Of a stretch of 28,592 bases of DNA, positions 16,654-24,042 are shown piece by piece (position 1 is the stretch's first letter; each line of letters begins with the position of its first letter). The stretch comes from JAAZFZ01 sp035647435 (GTDB lineage Bacteria > Bacillota > Clostridia > Oscillospirales > Acutalibacteraceae). The notes under the pieces are model-generated. The model saw only the letters and a list, made by a program, of their open reading frames with translations. It had not been told where the DNA came from and ran no database searches. The stretch is from NCBI GenBank assembly GCA_035647435.1, contig DASRNM010000022.1, positions 1 to 28,592 on the forward strand. The letters run 5' to 3'. A program made the position numbers and the translations under genes.

Positions 16654-17772
16654 ATGAGTCTGAATTTTTTCATGCCAGCAAGACTTTTAAGCGGTGTTGA
16701 TTGTGTAAAAAACAATTCCTCACTTTTCGGTACGTTAGGTGAAAAATGCCTTATCATTACCGGTGGTTCTTCAGCAAAGAAGAGTGGTGCACTCAATGAC
16801 GCTAAATTGGCTCTTGAAAAAGAGAAAATAACGTATGAAATATTTGATTCGATAGAACCCAATCCCCTGATTTCCACCTGTCACGCAGCCGGCAAAAAGG
16901 CAAGAGAAACGAGTGCCGATTTTATTATAGGTATAGGCGGTGGCTCTGTGCTTGACGCAACAAAGGCGAGCGCAATTTATGCAACAAACGGCGAGCTTGA
17001 ACCGATGCAAATTTATAATAAAAGCTATAAGAACAGACCCTTGCCCATTGCGCTTATAGGCACAACCGCAGGTACAGGTAGCGAGGTAACGGGCATTTCT
17101 GTGCTCACTCAAGATGAGTCAGGGCGAAAGAAAAGTATTTCAGGGGAGGATTGTTACGCAAAATTTTCCTTTTTAGACCCGAAATACACATATTCGGTGC
17201 CGTATGAAATAACAGTATCAACTGCGCTTGACGCATTGGCCCATACAGTCGAAGGCTGGTTTGGGCACAAAATGAATGATGTAATCAGTCTTTTTGCGCA
17301 CAAGGCAATGCATATGCTATGGCAAAACATAAAACACATGGCAGAAGAAAAGGAATTGACAGATAAAAAACGCAGAGATGAGTTGTATTACGGTTCAATA
17401 TATGCAGGGCTTGTGATAAACGCTTGTGGCACGTGTTTCCCTCACCCTGTGGGGTATGCTTTGACAGAAATTCACGGAGTACCACATGGCAAAGCCTGTG
17501 CCGCTTTTATGCCATTGTTTTTGGAAAGGGCAGAGGAATTTGAGCCCGAAAAACTAAAAGCCTTGCTCGGCACCGTTGGTGAAACAAGGCAAAGTTTTTC
17601 ACAAACCGTTTCTAAACTGAATGATTTGAAGAGTATTAAAATAACTGCCGATGAGGCAAAAAGGTGTGAAAAGAATTGGCAGAATGAGGAGCCGGAAAAA
17701 TTTAAAGCCTCCCCTGGTGGACTCACACCAAAGGAGGCTGTGCAAATGCTTGTCAGTCTGAATTTGGAATAA
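16654..17772 (+). CDS. Iron-containing alcohol dehydrogenase
   Basis: Group III metal-dependent NAD(P)H alcohol/aldehyde oxidoreductase, cytoplasmic. The dinucleotide-binding motif GIGGGSVLDATKA and the substrate/cofactor loop TTAGTGSEVTG are clear. Metal ligands lie in LDALAHTVEGW (Asp and His) and in FPHPVGYALTEIHGVPHG (two His). The start is placed at 16654 because GGAGG sits 8 nt before it; the upstream in-frame ATG at 16630 has no SD. This gives 372 residues, normal for the family. Stand-alone gene, divergent from the apbE-rnf operon and only 6 nt from the convergent copA stop. The exact substrate cannot be told from sequence. Confidence 0.92.
   Translation: MSLNFFMPARLLSGVDCVKNNSSLFGTLGEKCLIITGGSSAKKSGALNDAKLALEKEKITYEIFDSIEPNPLISTCHAAGKKARETSADFIIGIGGGSVLDATKASAIYATNGELEPMQIYNKSYKNRPLPIALIGTTAGTGSEVTGISVLTQDESGRKKSISGEDCYAKFSFLDPKYTYSVPYEITVSTALDALAHTVEGWFGHKMNDVISLFAHKAMHMLWQNIKHMAEEKELTDKKRRDELYYGSIYAGLVINACGTCFPHPVGYALTEIHGVPHGKACAAFMPLFLERAEEFEPEKLKALLGTVGETRQSFSQTVSKLNDLKSIKITADEAKRCEKNWQNEEPEKFKASPGGLTPKEAVQMLVSLNLE
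17706..17739 (-). terminator. Likely copA terminator inside the adjacent dehydrogenase gene
   Basis: Nested stem AGCCTCC/GGAGGCT enclosing TGGTG/CACCA with a 6-nt loop. On the minus strand, 39 nt after the copA stop, it is followed by TTAAATTTTT. It lies within the last 67 nt of the convergent dehydrogenase coding sequence. On the plus strand no T-tract follows. Confidence 0.55.
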
Positions 17773-17778
17773 TAACGG

Positions 17779-17997
17779 TTAGATTAAACTGTCGATGTTT
17801 TTGACAATATAACCTGCGTTCATAACTGCGCGTTCAAACTCGCTGTCAGGGATATCTCTTGAAACGTAAACGGTGGCCTTTTTTGAATCTAAGTCAACCG
17901 AAATATCCTTTACGCCCTCAACTCCCGAAATAGCATTTTGAACATGAGCCTTGCAGTTGCCGCACGTCATTCCGTCAATGGTGAGTGTCTTTGTCAT
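17779..17997 (-). CDS. Possible internally initiated CopZ-like copper chaperone (in frame within copA)
   Basis: The last 72 codons of copA form a complete CopZ-sized HMA domain beginning at an ATG (17997) and ending at the copA stop. The metal motif is GMTCGNC. The sequence AAGGAG lies 9 nt before this ATG, which is as good an SD as those of genuine genes here and would be unneeded inside a single fused gene. A former copA-copZ pair that lost the copA stop codon would look like this. The same mRNA could give both a long ATPase and a free chaperone. Nothing in the sequence proves internal initiation. Confidence 0.45.
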   Translation of the reverse strand: MTKTLTIDGMTCGNCKAHVQNAISGVEGVKDISVDLDSKKATVYVSRDIPDSEFERAVMNAGYIVKNIDSLI

Positions 17998-20340
17998 GCT
18001 AAAACTCTCCTTAACTTCATTTGTGTTCAATTCATTTTCGGTAGTATTATTGGTAAATTTTATGAACTTTAATCTCAAAGCATTTGAAACAACAAAAATA
18101 GAGCTTAGGCTCATTGCGGCAGCCGCTATCATGGGGCTTAAACGCCAGCCAGAAAGGGTGTAAAAAACACCTGCGGCTATTGGAATGCCAATGGTATTAT
18201 AAAAGAACGCCCAAAATAAATTTTGTTTAATGTTTTTCAACACCGCCTTGCTCAAGCGAATTGTTTTTGCTACGTCCACAAGGTCGTTTTTAATCAAAAC
18301 AATATCTGCGGATTCCATTGCAATATCTGTCCCTGCACCGAGAGCTATGCCGACATCGGCTCTTGCAAGTGCGGGGGCATCGTTTATTCCGTCGCCGACC
18401 ATCGCAACGATTTTGCCGCTTTCTTGAAGTGCACGGATTTCCCTCTCCTTGTCTTCGGGGAGTACTTGCGCAAGAGCTCTGTTAATGCCGAGCTGGTTTT
18501 TAATAGCTTCTGCGGTAATTTTATTGTCGCCCGTTAGCATAATAACATCAATGCCAAGCGCTTTGAGCTGCTCAATTGCCTTTTTGCTTGTGGGCTTGAC
18601 AACATCGGCAACCGCAATGATACCCAAGACCTTTCCGCCACCTGCAAACAAAAGAGGAGTCTTTGCGTTTTTCGCAAGGGAATTTATTGTTTCTGAGCAG
18701 TCGGAAATGCCGACACCGTTTTCTTCCATGAAAAGCGTATTACCCGATATATATTCAACTCCGTCAATTTTTGCTGATATGCCTTTGCCGGGTACGGCAC
18801 GAAAATCCTCAGAGGGGGGGATAGCAATATCCTTCTCCTTTGCCCAATCAATAACAGCTGTGGCAAGCGGATGCTCAGAAGAGGATTCAAGACCTGCCGC
18901 AATTTTTATAAGCTGTGATTTTGAAATATCGGCAAGGGTTATTACGTCAGTAACAACGGGCTTGCCCTGTGTAATAGTGCCTGTTTTGTCGAGCACGACA
19001 GTGTCAACCTTGTGCGCGGTTTCGAGTGCCTGTGCAGATTTAATCAAAATACCGTTTTGTGCTCCCTTACCTGTGCCGACCATTATTGCAACGGGTGTTG
19101 CAAGACCCAAGGCGCAAGGGCAAGATATTACAAGCACGGCAATACTAATCGACAAAGCGAATTCAAAGGAGTAACCCAAAGCCAACCAAACCACCGCAGA
19201 TAGAATAGCAATGGCAATAACTATGGGAACAAAAACACCGCTGATTTTATCCGCAAGCTTTGCAATGGGTGCCTTCGAGTTGCCAGCCTGCTCAACAAGC
19301 TCAATAATTTGGGCAAGCGTTGTGTCATCACCGACCTTTTCAGCGGTGAATTTAAAAAAGCCTGTTTTGTTTATTGAAGCGGCAACAACCTTGTCGCCCT
19401 CAAAAACCTCAACGGGTATACTTTCGCCTGTGATAACTGAGCGGTCAACGGCACCGACACCAGAAATGACTGTGCCGTCAACGGGCACACTTTGACCAGG
19501 GCGAACAACAACAATATCGCCGACCGCGACATCGCTAACGGGGATTTCAATTTGTACATCACCACGCTGGACGGTTGCGGTTTTCGGTGCTAAATCCATT
19601 AGCTTTTTAATCGCATCGTTTGTTTTGCCCTTTGAGCGGGTTTCAAGGTATTTACCTAACGTAATCAATGTAAGAATTGTGCCTGCGGATTCAAAATATA
19701 TATCCATACCATACCGTTCAAGAACTGAAGCGTCCCCATGGCCGAGCGCCCACCCGAGACGGAAAATTACAAAAATTCCGTAAACCGTAGCGGCACCCGA
19801 GCCGATAGCTATCAGGGAGTTCATGTTCGGCACCCGTTTTATCAAAGCCTTTAGACCTGTTGAGAAATAGCTCCTGTTGACATACAGAATTGGAAGCAGG
19901 AACAAAAACTGCGAAAAAGCAAATGCAATCACATTTTCACTGCCGTAAAACAGAGAGTTTATAAACGCAGGCACGGGGATATAAAGGTATTCATAAAGCA
20001 TATGGTGCATTGCGATATACATCATCGGAACAAGGCAGGCAAACGACACAATAAGCCTTGTTTTCATGTCATGTATCTGCTCGTCATAGAGATTTCTGTC
20101 TTCATTTTCTTTGCCCTTGTTGTTGGTCTCGCCCTTGATGCTTGCGCCATAACCTGCAGATGTTACCGTACCGATAATGGTTGAAGCATCGGTTTTATTT
20201 TCGTCATATTCGACAGCCATGCTGTTTGAGAGTAGGTTCACACTAACATTATTAACCCCATCAAGCTTATCAACCGCATTTTGAACATGAGCTTGACATG
20301 AGGCGCAGGTCATGCCACTGACATCAAATTTTTTTTCCAT
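17779..20340 (-). CDS. copA: Cu(+)-exporting P1B-type ATPase with N- and C-terminal HMA domains
   Basis: Copper-exporting ATPase of the inner membrane. The N-terminal heavy-metal-associated domain has GMTCASC (C12, C15). Eight membrane helices are expected, with the CPC ion site at C407-P408-C409 in SCPCALGLATP. The phosphorylated aspartate is D451 in DKTGT, and GDGINDAPALARADVG is the hinge motif. Unusually a second HMA domain (GMTCGNC) follows the last helices, giving 853 residues instead of the 740-810 usual for such an ATPase. I start at the ATG at 20340 (GGTGA 5 nt before) rather than the upstream GTG at 20349. Promoter at 20397-20405, candidate terminator at 17706-17739. No CopY or CsoR gene lies nearby. 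Confidence 0.95.
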   Translation of the reverse strand: MEKKFDVSGMTCASCQAHVQNAVDKLDGVNNVSVNLLSNSMAVEYDENKTDASTIIGTVTSAGYGASIKGETNNKGKENEDRNLYDEQIHDMKTRLIVSFACLVPMMYIAMHHMLYEYLYIPVPAFINSLFYGSENVIAFAFSQFLFLLPILYVNRSYFSTGLKALIKRVPNMNSLIAIGSGAATVYGIFVIFRLGWALGHGDASVLERYGMDIYFESAGTILTLITLGKYLETRSKGKTNDAIKKLMDLAPKTATVQRGDVQIEIPVSDVAVGDIVVVRPGQSVPVDGTVISGVGAVDRSVITGESIPVEVFEGDKVVAASINKTGFFKFTAEKVGDDTTLAQIIELVEQAGNSKAPIAKLADKISGVFVPIVIAIAILSAVVWLALGYSFEFALSISIAVLVISCPCALGLATPVAIMVGTGKGAQNGILIKSAQALETAHKVDTVVLDKTGTITQGKPVVTDVITLADISKSQLIKIAAGLESSSEHPLATAVIDWAKEKDIAIPPSEDFRAVPGKGISAKIDGVEYISGNTLFMEENGVGISDCSETINSLAKNAKTPLLFAGGGKVLGIIAVADVVKPTSKKAIEQLKALGIDVIMLTGDNKITAEAIKNQLGINRALAQVLPEDKEREIRALQESGKIVAMVGDGINDAPALARADVGIALGAGTDIAMESADIVLIKNDLVDVAKTIRLSKAVLKNIKQNLFWAFFYNTIGIPIAAGVFYTLSGWRLSPMIAAAAMSLSSIFVVSNALRLKFIKFTNNTTENELNTNEVKESFSMTKTLTIDGMTCGNCKAHVQNAISGVEGVKDISVDLDSKKATVYVSRDIPDSEFERAVMNAGYIVKNIDSLI

Positions 20341-20396
20341 GCTTCTCACCCTGTAATCATATTTTGTACTACTGCTATTTTGCGTACTTTATAAGG

Positions 20397-20405
20397 ATTA
20401 TAGCA
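20397..20405 (-). promoter_or_regulatory. Extended -10 promoter of copA
   Basis: On the minus strand TGCTATAAT, an extended -10 box about 57 nt before the copA ATG. The -35 position (TAATAA) is poor, as expected for an activated or extended -10 promoter. No clear CopY box (TACAnnTGTA) or G/C-rich CsoR palindrome is visible. Confidence 0.55.
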
Positions 20406-20525
20406 TATTTTGCTGTTTTTTATTAAAAACAAAACTAAATTGATTAAAAATTGTAAATGGTGGGAATGGGTTTGTGGCAAATGGTGAAATTTTGCAAGCT
20501 TAACATTAAGTAAAACAAAAAAGTA

Positions 20526-20554
20526 TTGATTTTTTTAATTTCGTATGCTACAAT
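20526..20554 (+). promoter_or_regulatory. Promoter of tRNA-Gly
   Basis: TTGATT, 17-nt spacer, TACAAT, with TG one base before the -10 (TGCTACAAT). The tRNA 5' end is 12 nt downstream of the -10. Confidence 0.75.
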
Positions 20555-20565
20555 TCTATCGCTGT

Positions 20566-20640
<75 letters not shown>

Positions 20641-20659
20641 GCGGCAAGTTGCCGCAGAC

Positions 20660-20688
20660 AAGCCGCGCACTATATTGGTGCGTGGCTT
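20660..20688 (+). terminator. Terminator after tRNA-Gly
   Basis: 11-bp stem AAGCCGCGCAC/GTGCGTGGCTT with one G-T pair and a 7-nt loop, followed by TTCTTTTC. A smaller hairpin GCGGC-aagtt-GCCGC sits directly after the tRNA CCA (20641-20655). Confidence 0.8.
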
Positions 20689-20699
20689 TTCTTTTCACC

Positions 20700-20930
20700 C
20701 ATGCCGAATCTACATCTGTTTTGCCCAACCTTTTAAACTCTAACCCCTTGAAATGCTGAAATATAAGTGTTTCAGGAGTTTTTAAATTCTTGGAACATTT
20801 CATATTTTAATCTTATTTAGTCTAAAATGGTATATAATCATCGAATTGTTCAAGTGAAATTCAAGTAGGCAAAGCAAAATGAATTGAATAAGAGTTATGC
20901 AAAGATTGTCTAACTAGCTACACAAACAAC
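20700..20930. other. Gap with no recognised gene
   Basis: AT-rich, no supported gene on either strand. A TATAAT at 20833-20838 (plus) has no acceptable -35. Nothing else seen. Confidence 0.5.
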
Positions 20931-20931
20931 A

Positions 20932-20963
20932 CTCCCCACCGCTGATTTTTCAGTAGTGGGGAG
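20932..20963 (-). terminator. Terminator of the secreted-protein/small-membrane-protein unit
   Basis: 8-bp outer stem CTCCCCAC/GTGGGGAG, a C-A mismatch and G-T pair, then an inner CTGA/TCAG stem. On the minus strand it is followed by TGTTGTTTGTGT, 49 nt after the stop of the 61-codon gene. On the plus strand CTTTTA follows. Confidence 0.65.
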
Positions 20964-21011
20964 CTTTTATGACAATAGTTTTCACTTATGCACTTTGGCT
21001 GACAATGATTA

Positions 21012-21197
21012 CTATAAAAGAGAGAGTGCCAAAGTTGCGAGCAACGAAAAGGATATGCTTGAAATTACACCCCATTTGAGCCAAGGCTCTTTAGAATGTA
21101 TTTTTTCTAACGCTTTTAATGATGATAACAAACCGCAAACAATAAATATTGTAATTAGAAGCCATCCTCCAAAAAAAGCTTCTGGTGAATTGCCCAA
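21012..21197 (-). CDS. Small two-helix membrane protein, unknown (61 aa)
   Basis: Not recognised. A 61-residue hydrophobic protein with two predicted membrane helices (about residues 10-27 and 43-61) joined by a short charged loop (KALEKIHSKEPWLKW). The start is a TTG at 21197; GGAGGAGG lies 7 nt before it, inside the last codons of the upstream gene, and only 4 nt separate that gene's stop from the TTG. This spacing shows translational coupling. An overlapping plus-strand frame of 81 codons lacks an SD and is rejected. Size, topology and coupling to a secreted protein resemble immunity or anchoring partners, but no homology supports a function. Confidence 0.6.
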   Translation of the reverse strand: MGNSPEAFFGGWLLITIFIVCGLLSSLKALEKIHSKEPWLKWGVISSISFSLLATLALSLL

Positions 21198-21201
21198 ATA
21201 A

Positions 21202-22218
21202 TTACCTCCTCCATATATGTTCCTCTATAAGCTGGTTATAAGACCATCCCCATGTAATGCTGAATCCTGCACCAAATGGGATAGAAAAATCAATTCCATT
21301 AAAAAGCAACCTCAATCGTTTATGTGCATATGTTGCCCAATGATTAACTGTTGATATGTTTTGGTTGTTTACTATCCCGTCATACGATAAAACACCAATC
21401 ATCTCTTTATAGCGGACAGAATAGTAGGGGTAGGTATTGGAAGAGCTATCGATTCCAAGCTCAAAATCAAATGCATAGCCTGTAGATGAGGCTTCAAGAT
21501 CATTAAAATATAGCTCCACAATATCTTCATGTTCGCTCACAATATAATTAGAATCTGAAAAATAGCTTATTATATATGTTTTAGAGTATTCAGCAATTGC
21601 ACTTTGCGGGATAACACTTGTTGTGCTATCTCGGGTCAAGCCGAAGGCGTCTTTGTGCCTTGCGGAGGGCATTGTTTCCCATTGAAAGATTCCAAGGGAA
21701 GTGAAGTTTGTTCCATCCTCTGAATATAAGAATATTACCATATTGAGGGTGCCCTTATTAATGGTTGCGGTGTTTCCCGGAGATGCGAATAGTACGTCTG
21801 ACAAAGCTCTGCCTGTTGTTTGAGCTTTCCTTATTTCGGCAGTCTGCATTTCGACGTTTTTTATTCGTTCCTTTTCCTCTTTAACAACCTCGAGATACTT
21901 ATCTTTTTTGGTTTGTAGAAGTTCTTTACCATCTTCTGTTTCTATATAATAAGAGGAGATTGTAGATATGCTTTTTGCCTCACTAATTTTTTCAAGTGAT
22001 ACTCGTGACAACAGGTCATAATAATCTGTTGATACACCCGTTGCTTCTAATTTCTTTTCAAATTTTTCTTGGCAAGTCAAATTTTCATAATTATTATCAT
22101 TAAAACTAAAGTTTTCACGCACGGATAAATCATTAGTGCAAATTTCTGCATTAATCGGAACAATTGTCAATGTCACCAAAAGAAATACAGCAGCAATTAT
22201 CGCAACAAATCTTTTTAT
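21202..22218 (-). CDS. Unrecognised secreted protein with apparent ATA start
   Basis: A 338-residue exported protein of no family I recognise. The reading frame encodes a full signal peptide: KR at the start, a 15-residue hydrophobic core, and a likely cleavage after the INA before EICTN. The only codon in the right place for initiation is ATA at 22218, 9 nt after AAAAGGA; an in-frame TAA lies just upstream. The first standard start (TTG at 22179) would cut through the signal peptide. The mature part has a charged helical region (about residues 55-130, coiled-coil-like KEEKERIKN) then a beta-rich domain with many Ser, Thr, Tyr and Phe, ending FGAGFSITWGWSYNQ. No cysteine cluster or catalytic motif is visible. 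Confidence 0.65.
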   Translation of the reverse strand: MKRFVAIIAAVFLLVTLTIVPINAEICTNDLSVRENFSFNDNNYENLTCQEKFEKKLEATGVSTDYYDLLSRVSLEKISEAKSISTISSYYIETEDGKELLQTKKDKYLEVVKEEKERIKNVEMQTAEIRKAQTTGRALSDVLFASPGNTATINKGTLNMVIFLYSEDGTNFTSLGIFQWETMPSARHKDAFGLTRDSTTSVIPQSAIAEYSKTYIISYFSDSNYIVSEHEDIVELYFNDLEASSTGYAFDFELGIDSSSNTYPYYSVRYKEMIGVLSYDGIVNNQNISTVNHWATYAHKRLRLLFNGIDFSIPFGAGFSITWGWSYNQLIEEHIWRR

Positions 22219-22355
22219 GTTTTCAAATCCTTTTTAATATATTTGGTTAAGGTATAAATTATTATGAAACATTGGACTCACATCTTTCCTTTAAATAACA
22301 CCGTATAGCGTTAATGTAATCATACAACATTTTAATTCCAATTTGTCATTTAAAT

Positions 22356-22388
22356 CAAAAACGATGTAAAAAACGACAAAAACGATGT
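22356..22388. repeat. 12-bp direct repeat with 21-bp period
   Basis: CAAAAACGATGT occurs at 22356-22367 and 22377-22388, with AAAAAACGA between. The 21-bp period is two helical turns, the spacing used by tandem-binding response regulators (LytTR and OmpR types). It lies about 140-170 nt upstream of the secreted-protein gene and about 60 nt from the divergent promoter at 22448. Read on the minus strand the core is ATCGTTTTT, a near match only to the LytTR consensus. Confidence 0.5.
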
Positions 22389-22447
22389 TTTAGTGAGAAT
22401 ATTGAGTTCCAAAAAGAATTAATAGATGGTGGTTATTTAAAAAACAT

Positions 22448-22476
22448 TTGACTATTATATTGCAAACATATAATAA
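22448..22476 (+). promoter_or_regulatory. Promoter for the membrane protein/ABM pair
   Basis: TTGACT, 17-nt spacer, TAATAA (or 15-nt spacer to TATAAT at 22469-22474). About 87 nt upstream of the GTG start. The rest of the interval 22219-22562 is AT-rich, with a weak TATGAT (minus, 22324-22319) that could serve the secreted-protein gene. Confidence 0.5.
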
Positions 22477-22562
22477 TAGTACAAACAAGAACTTTTGGAG
22501 CGATTGAGGGTGAAACAAAGCTGGGCTTGACGATTACAACAATAGCGTTGAGGAGGTTTTTT

Positions 22563-23117
22563 GTGAAAACTAATGATTTTAAGGGGAACGATTATATCAA
22601 TGAAAAACAATGGGACAAAAGAGTCCCAATTTTTAAGAACAGAGTAATACTAAAACAGCTTTTTTTCGCAATCGGCATACCGTTTGGGCTATTGTTGATT
22701 GTTCTCATTACTATAAGTGCATATGAGGCAACAGCAATGGTTTTGGCATTGTTGGCGTTAGCATATTTGTTTGTTATGATATTTTACAAGGGTACATATG
22801 ATGTGCGTTTTATTGTCAACGACAAGGGTATAACCTGTGAAAACCAGAAAAACCAAAAAGAAAAAGTAAAATCGGTTGCGCTAGCAACAACTGTTTTCGG
22901 CTTGTTGGCAAAAAACCCTACCGCCGCAGGTGCGGGGGCTTTGTCAGGGGAGAGGACAAAGGTTTTTCTGCCATGGAGAAGAATAAGAAAGGCAAAATAT
23001 ATCGACAAATCAAAAGTTATAATGATTTACGGCGGATTTGGCGAAAACATTGCTTTGTTTTGCGAAGATGACAGCTATGAAGAAATTAAGCAAGCTGTGG
23101 CGACAAAACTAAATTAA
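22563..23117 (+). CDS. Two-helix membrane protein with YcxB/PH-like C-terminal domain (tentative)
   Basis: A 184-residue protein. The N-terminus is charged, two hydrophobic segments follow (about residues 33-53 and 56-76), then a soluble domain with VRFIVNDKGITCEN and later VFLPWRRIRKAKYID, which resembles the YcxB-like or bacterial PH-like pattern of a strand with a tryptophan before a conserved Ile. The family call is tentative. The start is the GTG at 22563, because AGGAGG lies 6 nt before it; the open frame extends to 22527 without an SD. A Gly/Ala loop (NPTAAGAGALSG) interrupts the C-terminal domain. Followed by an ABM-fold gene 24 nt downstream. Confidence 0.7.
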   Translation: MKTNDFKGNDYINEKQWDKRVPIFKNRVILKQLFFAIGIPFGLLLIVLITISAYEATAMVLALLALAYLFVMIFYKGTYDVRFIVNDKGITCENQKNQKEKVKSVALATTVFGLLAKNPTAAGAGALSGERTKVFLPWRRIRKAKYIDKSKVIMIYGGFGENIALFCEDDSYEEIKQAVATKLN

Positions 23118-23141
23118 AATTAAAATCAAGGAGATAACAAG

Positions 23142-23426
23142 ATGTATGTTTTAAATGTTTACTATTATGCAAAACAAGGCAAAAGGGAGGAGTTTCTCAA
23201 AAGAATTTATGAAGCAAACATACCTCAGCTGTGCCGTGAGGAGAGCGGAAATATCCAATATGACTACTTTGTGTCAAGGGACAGCGAAAATGTGATTTTG
23301 ATTGCAGAAAAATGGGAGGATAAAGAATCGCAAATTCGCCATTGCGAAGCGAGCCATATAAAAACACTTGCAGCAATAAAATCAGAATGTATTGAAGACA
23401 CGGTTATTGAGACTTATAATGGCTAA
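23142..23426 (+). CDS. Antibiotic biosynthesis monooxygenase (ABM) fold protein
   Basis: A 94-residue ferredoxin-like-fold protein of the ABM family. The pattern is a first strand YVLNVYYYAKQGKREEFL, a middle GNIQYDYFVSRDSENVILIAEKWEDKES and a final HIKTLAAI helix, as in small quinone or heme-degrading monooxygenases and YgiN/LsrG-like proteins. Substrate cannot be told. The start is supported by AAGGAG 9 nt before ATG. Co-transcribed with the upstream membrane protein. Confidence 0.85.
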   Translation: MYVLNVYYYAKQGKREEFLKRIYEANIPQLCREESGNIQYDYFVSRDSENVILIAEKWEDKESQIRHCEASHIKTLAAIKSECIEDTVIETYNG

Positions 23427-23524
23427 TTGCTTAAAAACATATTTTATGTTTTGAGATTGTCAAAATGAGGGCATTCAAAAGTCATGACATAAAGGTTTCT
23501 AAAAGGTCAAAATTAGACAAAAAT

Positions 23525-23564
23525 AAATCGAGCCGGCACCTTTGGATAAGTGCCAGCCCGATTT
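23525..23564. terminator. Terminator hairpin shared by ABM gene and decayed peroxiredoxin
   Basis: Long stem AAATCGaGCcGGCAC/GTGCCaGCcCGATTT with two mismatches and a 10-nt loop. On the minus strand it is followed by ATTTTTGTC. It lies 9 nt beyond the stop of the peroxiredoxin remnant and about 100 nt after the ABM stop. Confidence 0.65.
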
Positions 23565-23573
23565 TGCTATGCT

Positions 23574-23794
23574 CTATTTCTTTTCTTTTTTGAAACACAT
23601 GAACCAATCAAGGCAATATTTATCATCGTCCTTACTTTCCATTCTTTCTTTTGCTGTTCCGCAGGAGCCTGCTGTGGGTACGATAGTACGCCAGTCTGCA
23701 GGGTAGCAACGCTGTTAGCGTCTGATTTTTGAAGTGCAATAATAATGCGCTTGATTTCATCAAAGTTTCTGCCCGCTGAAAGAGGATAATACAC
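23574..23794 (-). pseudogene. Peroxiredoxin (AhpC/TSA family) 3' remnant, frameshifted
   Basis: Only the C-terminal third remains. The minus-strand frame from 23794 reads YYPLSAGRNFDEIKR and ALQKSDANSVAT, the conserved segment of AhpC/Prx proteins. After VAT the frame is lost by one missing C in a C-run near 23701-23703. In the shifted frame translation continues as ADWR, then TIVPTAGSCGTAKERM and a Lys-rich tail to TAG at 23574. The proline of VATP falls at the frameshift, and the PGD that usually follows ADWR appears deleted. Upstream of 23794 an in-frame TAA closes the frame and the catalytic N-terminal domain is absent. The family match is from recognisable motifs; a sequencing error could explain the frameshift but not the missing N-terminus. 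Confidence 0.75.
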
Positions 23795-23979
23795 ATTGTA
23801 TTATGTTGCAATTTAACTGAATAATTCTTATTATTTATATATTGCAATAAATATAAACAAAAGCATTAATGTTTACACCAAAAACATATAATAGTATCAT
23901 AAAATTATAACAAATCAAGCGTGTAACGAAGCTGAACAGTAAGTAAAGCATAAATTGCAAAGCGCGATATTGTTTTGAG

Positions 23980-24008
23980 TTGCAACTTGCCTGCTGTTAA
24001 GATATAAT
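23980..24008 (+). promoter_or_regulatory. Promoter of the membrane-protein/dusB operon
   Basis: TTGCAA, 17-nt spacer, TATAAT, ending 34 nt before the ATG at 24043. The interval 23800-23979 upstream is AT-rich and otherwise empty. Confidence 0.75.
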
Positions 24009-24042
24009 TAAAAACAATCATAGGGGCTAGGGGGCGTGGTGA

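Noticed and set aside
20341..20565. Search for CopY, CsoR or CueR operators upstream of copA
   Set aside because: Only GTAC tetramers and AT-rich sequence; no TACAnnTGTA or G/C-rich palindrome, and the spacer is not the 19 bp typical of MerR-family control.
20956..21201. 81-codon plus-strand open frame opposite the small membrane protein
   Set aside because: Begins inside a terminator hairpin, lacks an SD, and the minus-strand frame has a strong SD and coherent two-helix topology.
23505..23521. GGTCAAA-ATT-AGACAAA, similar to a CtsR box
   Set aside because: Two deviations from the consensus and located 3' of genes on both strands with no promoter nearby.
20641..24042. Possible genomic island integrated at the tRNA-Gly 3' end
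   Set aside because: No integrase or recombinase gene and no repeat of the tRNA 3' end found downstream in the window; the tRNA keeps its own terminator.
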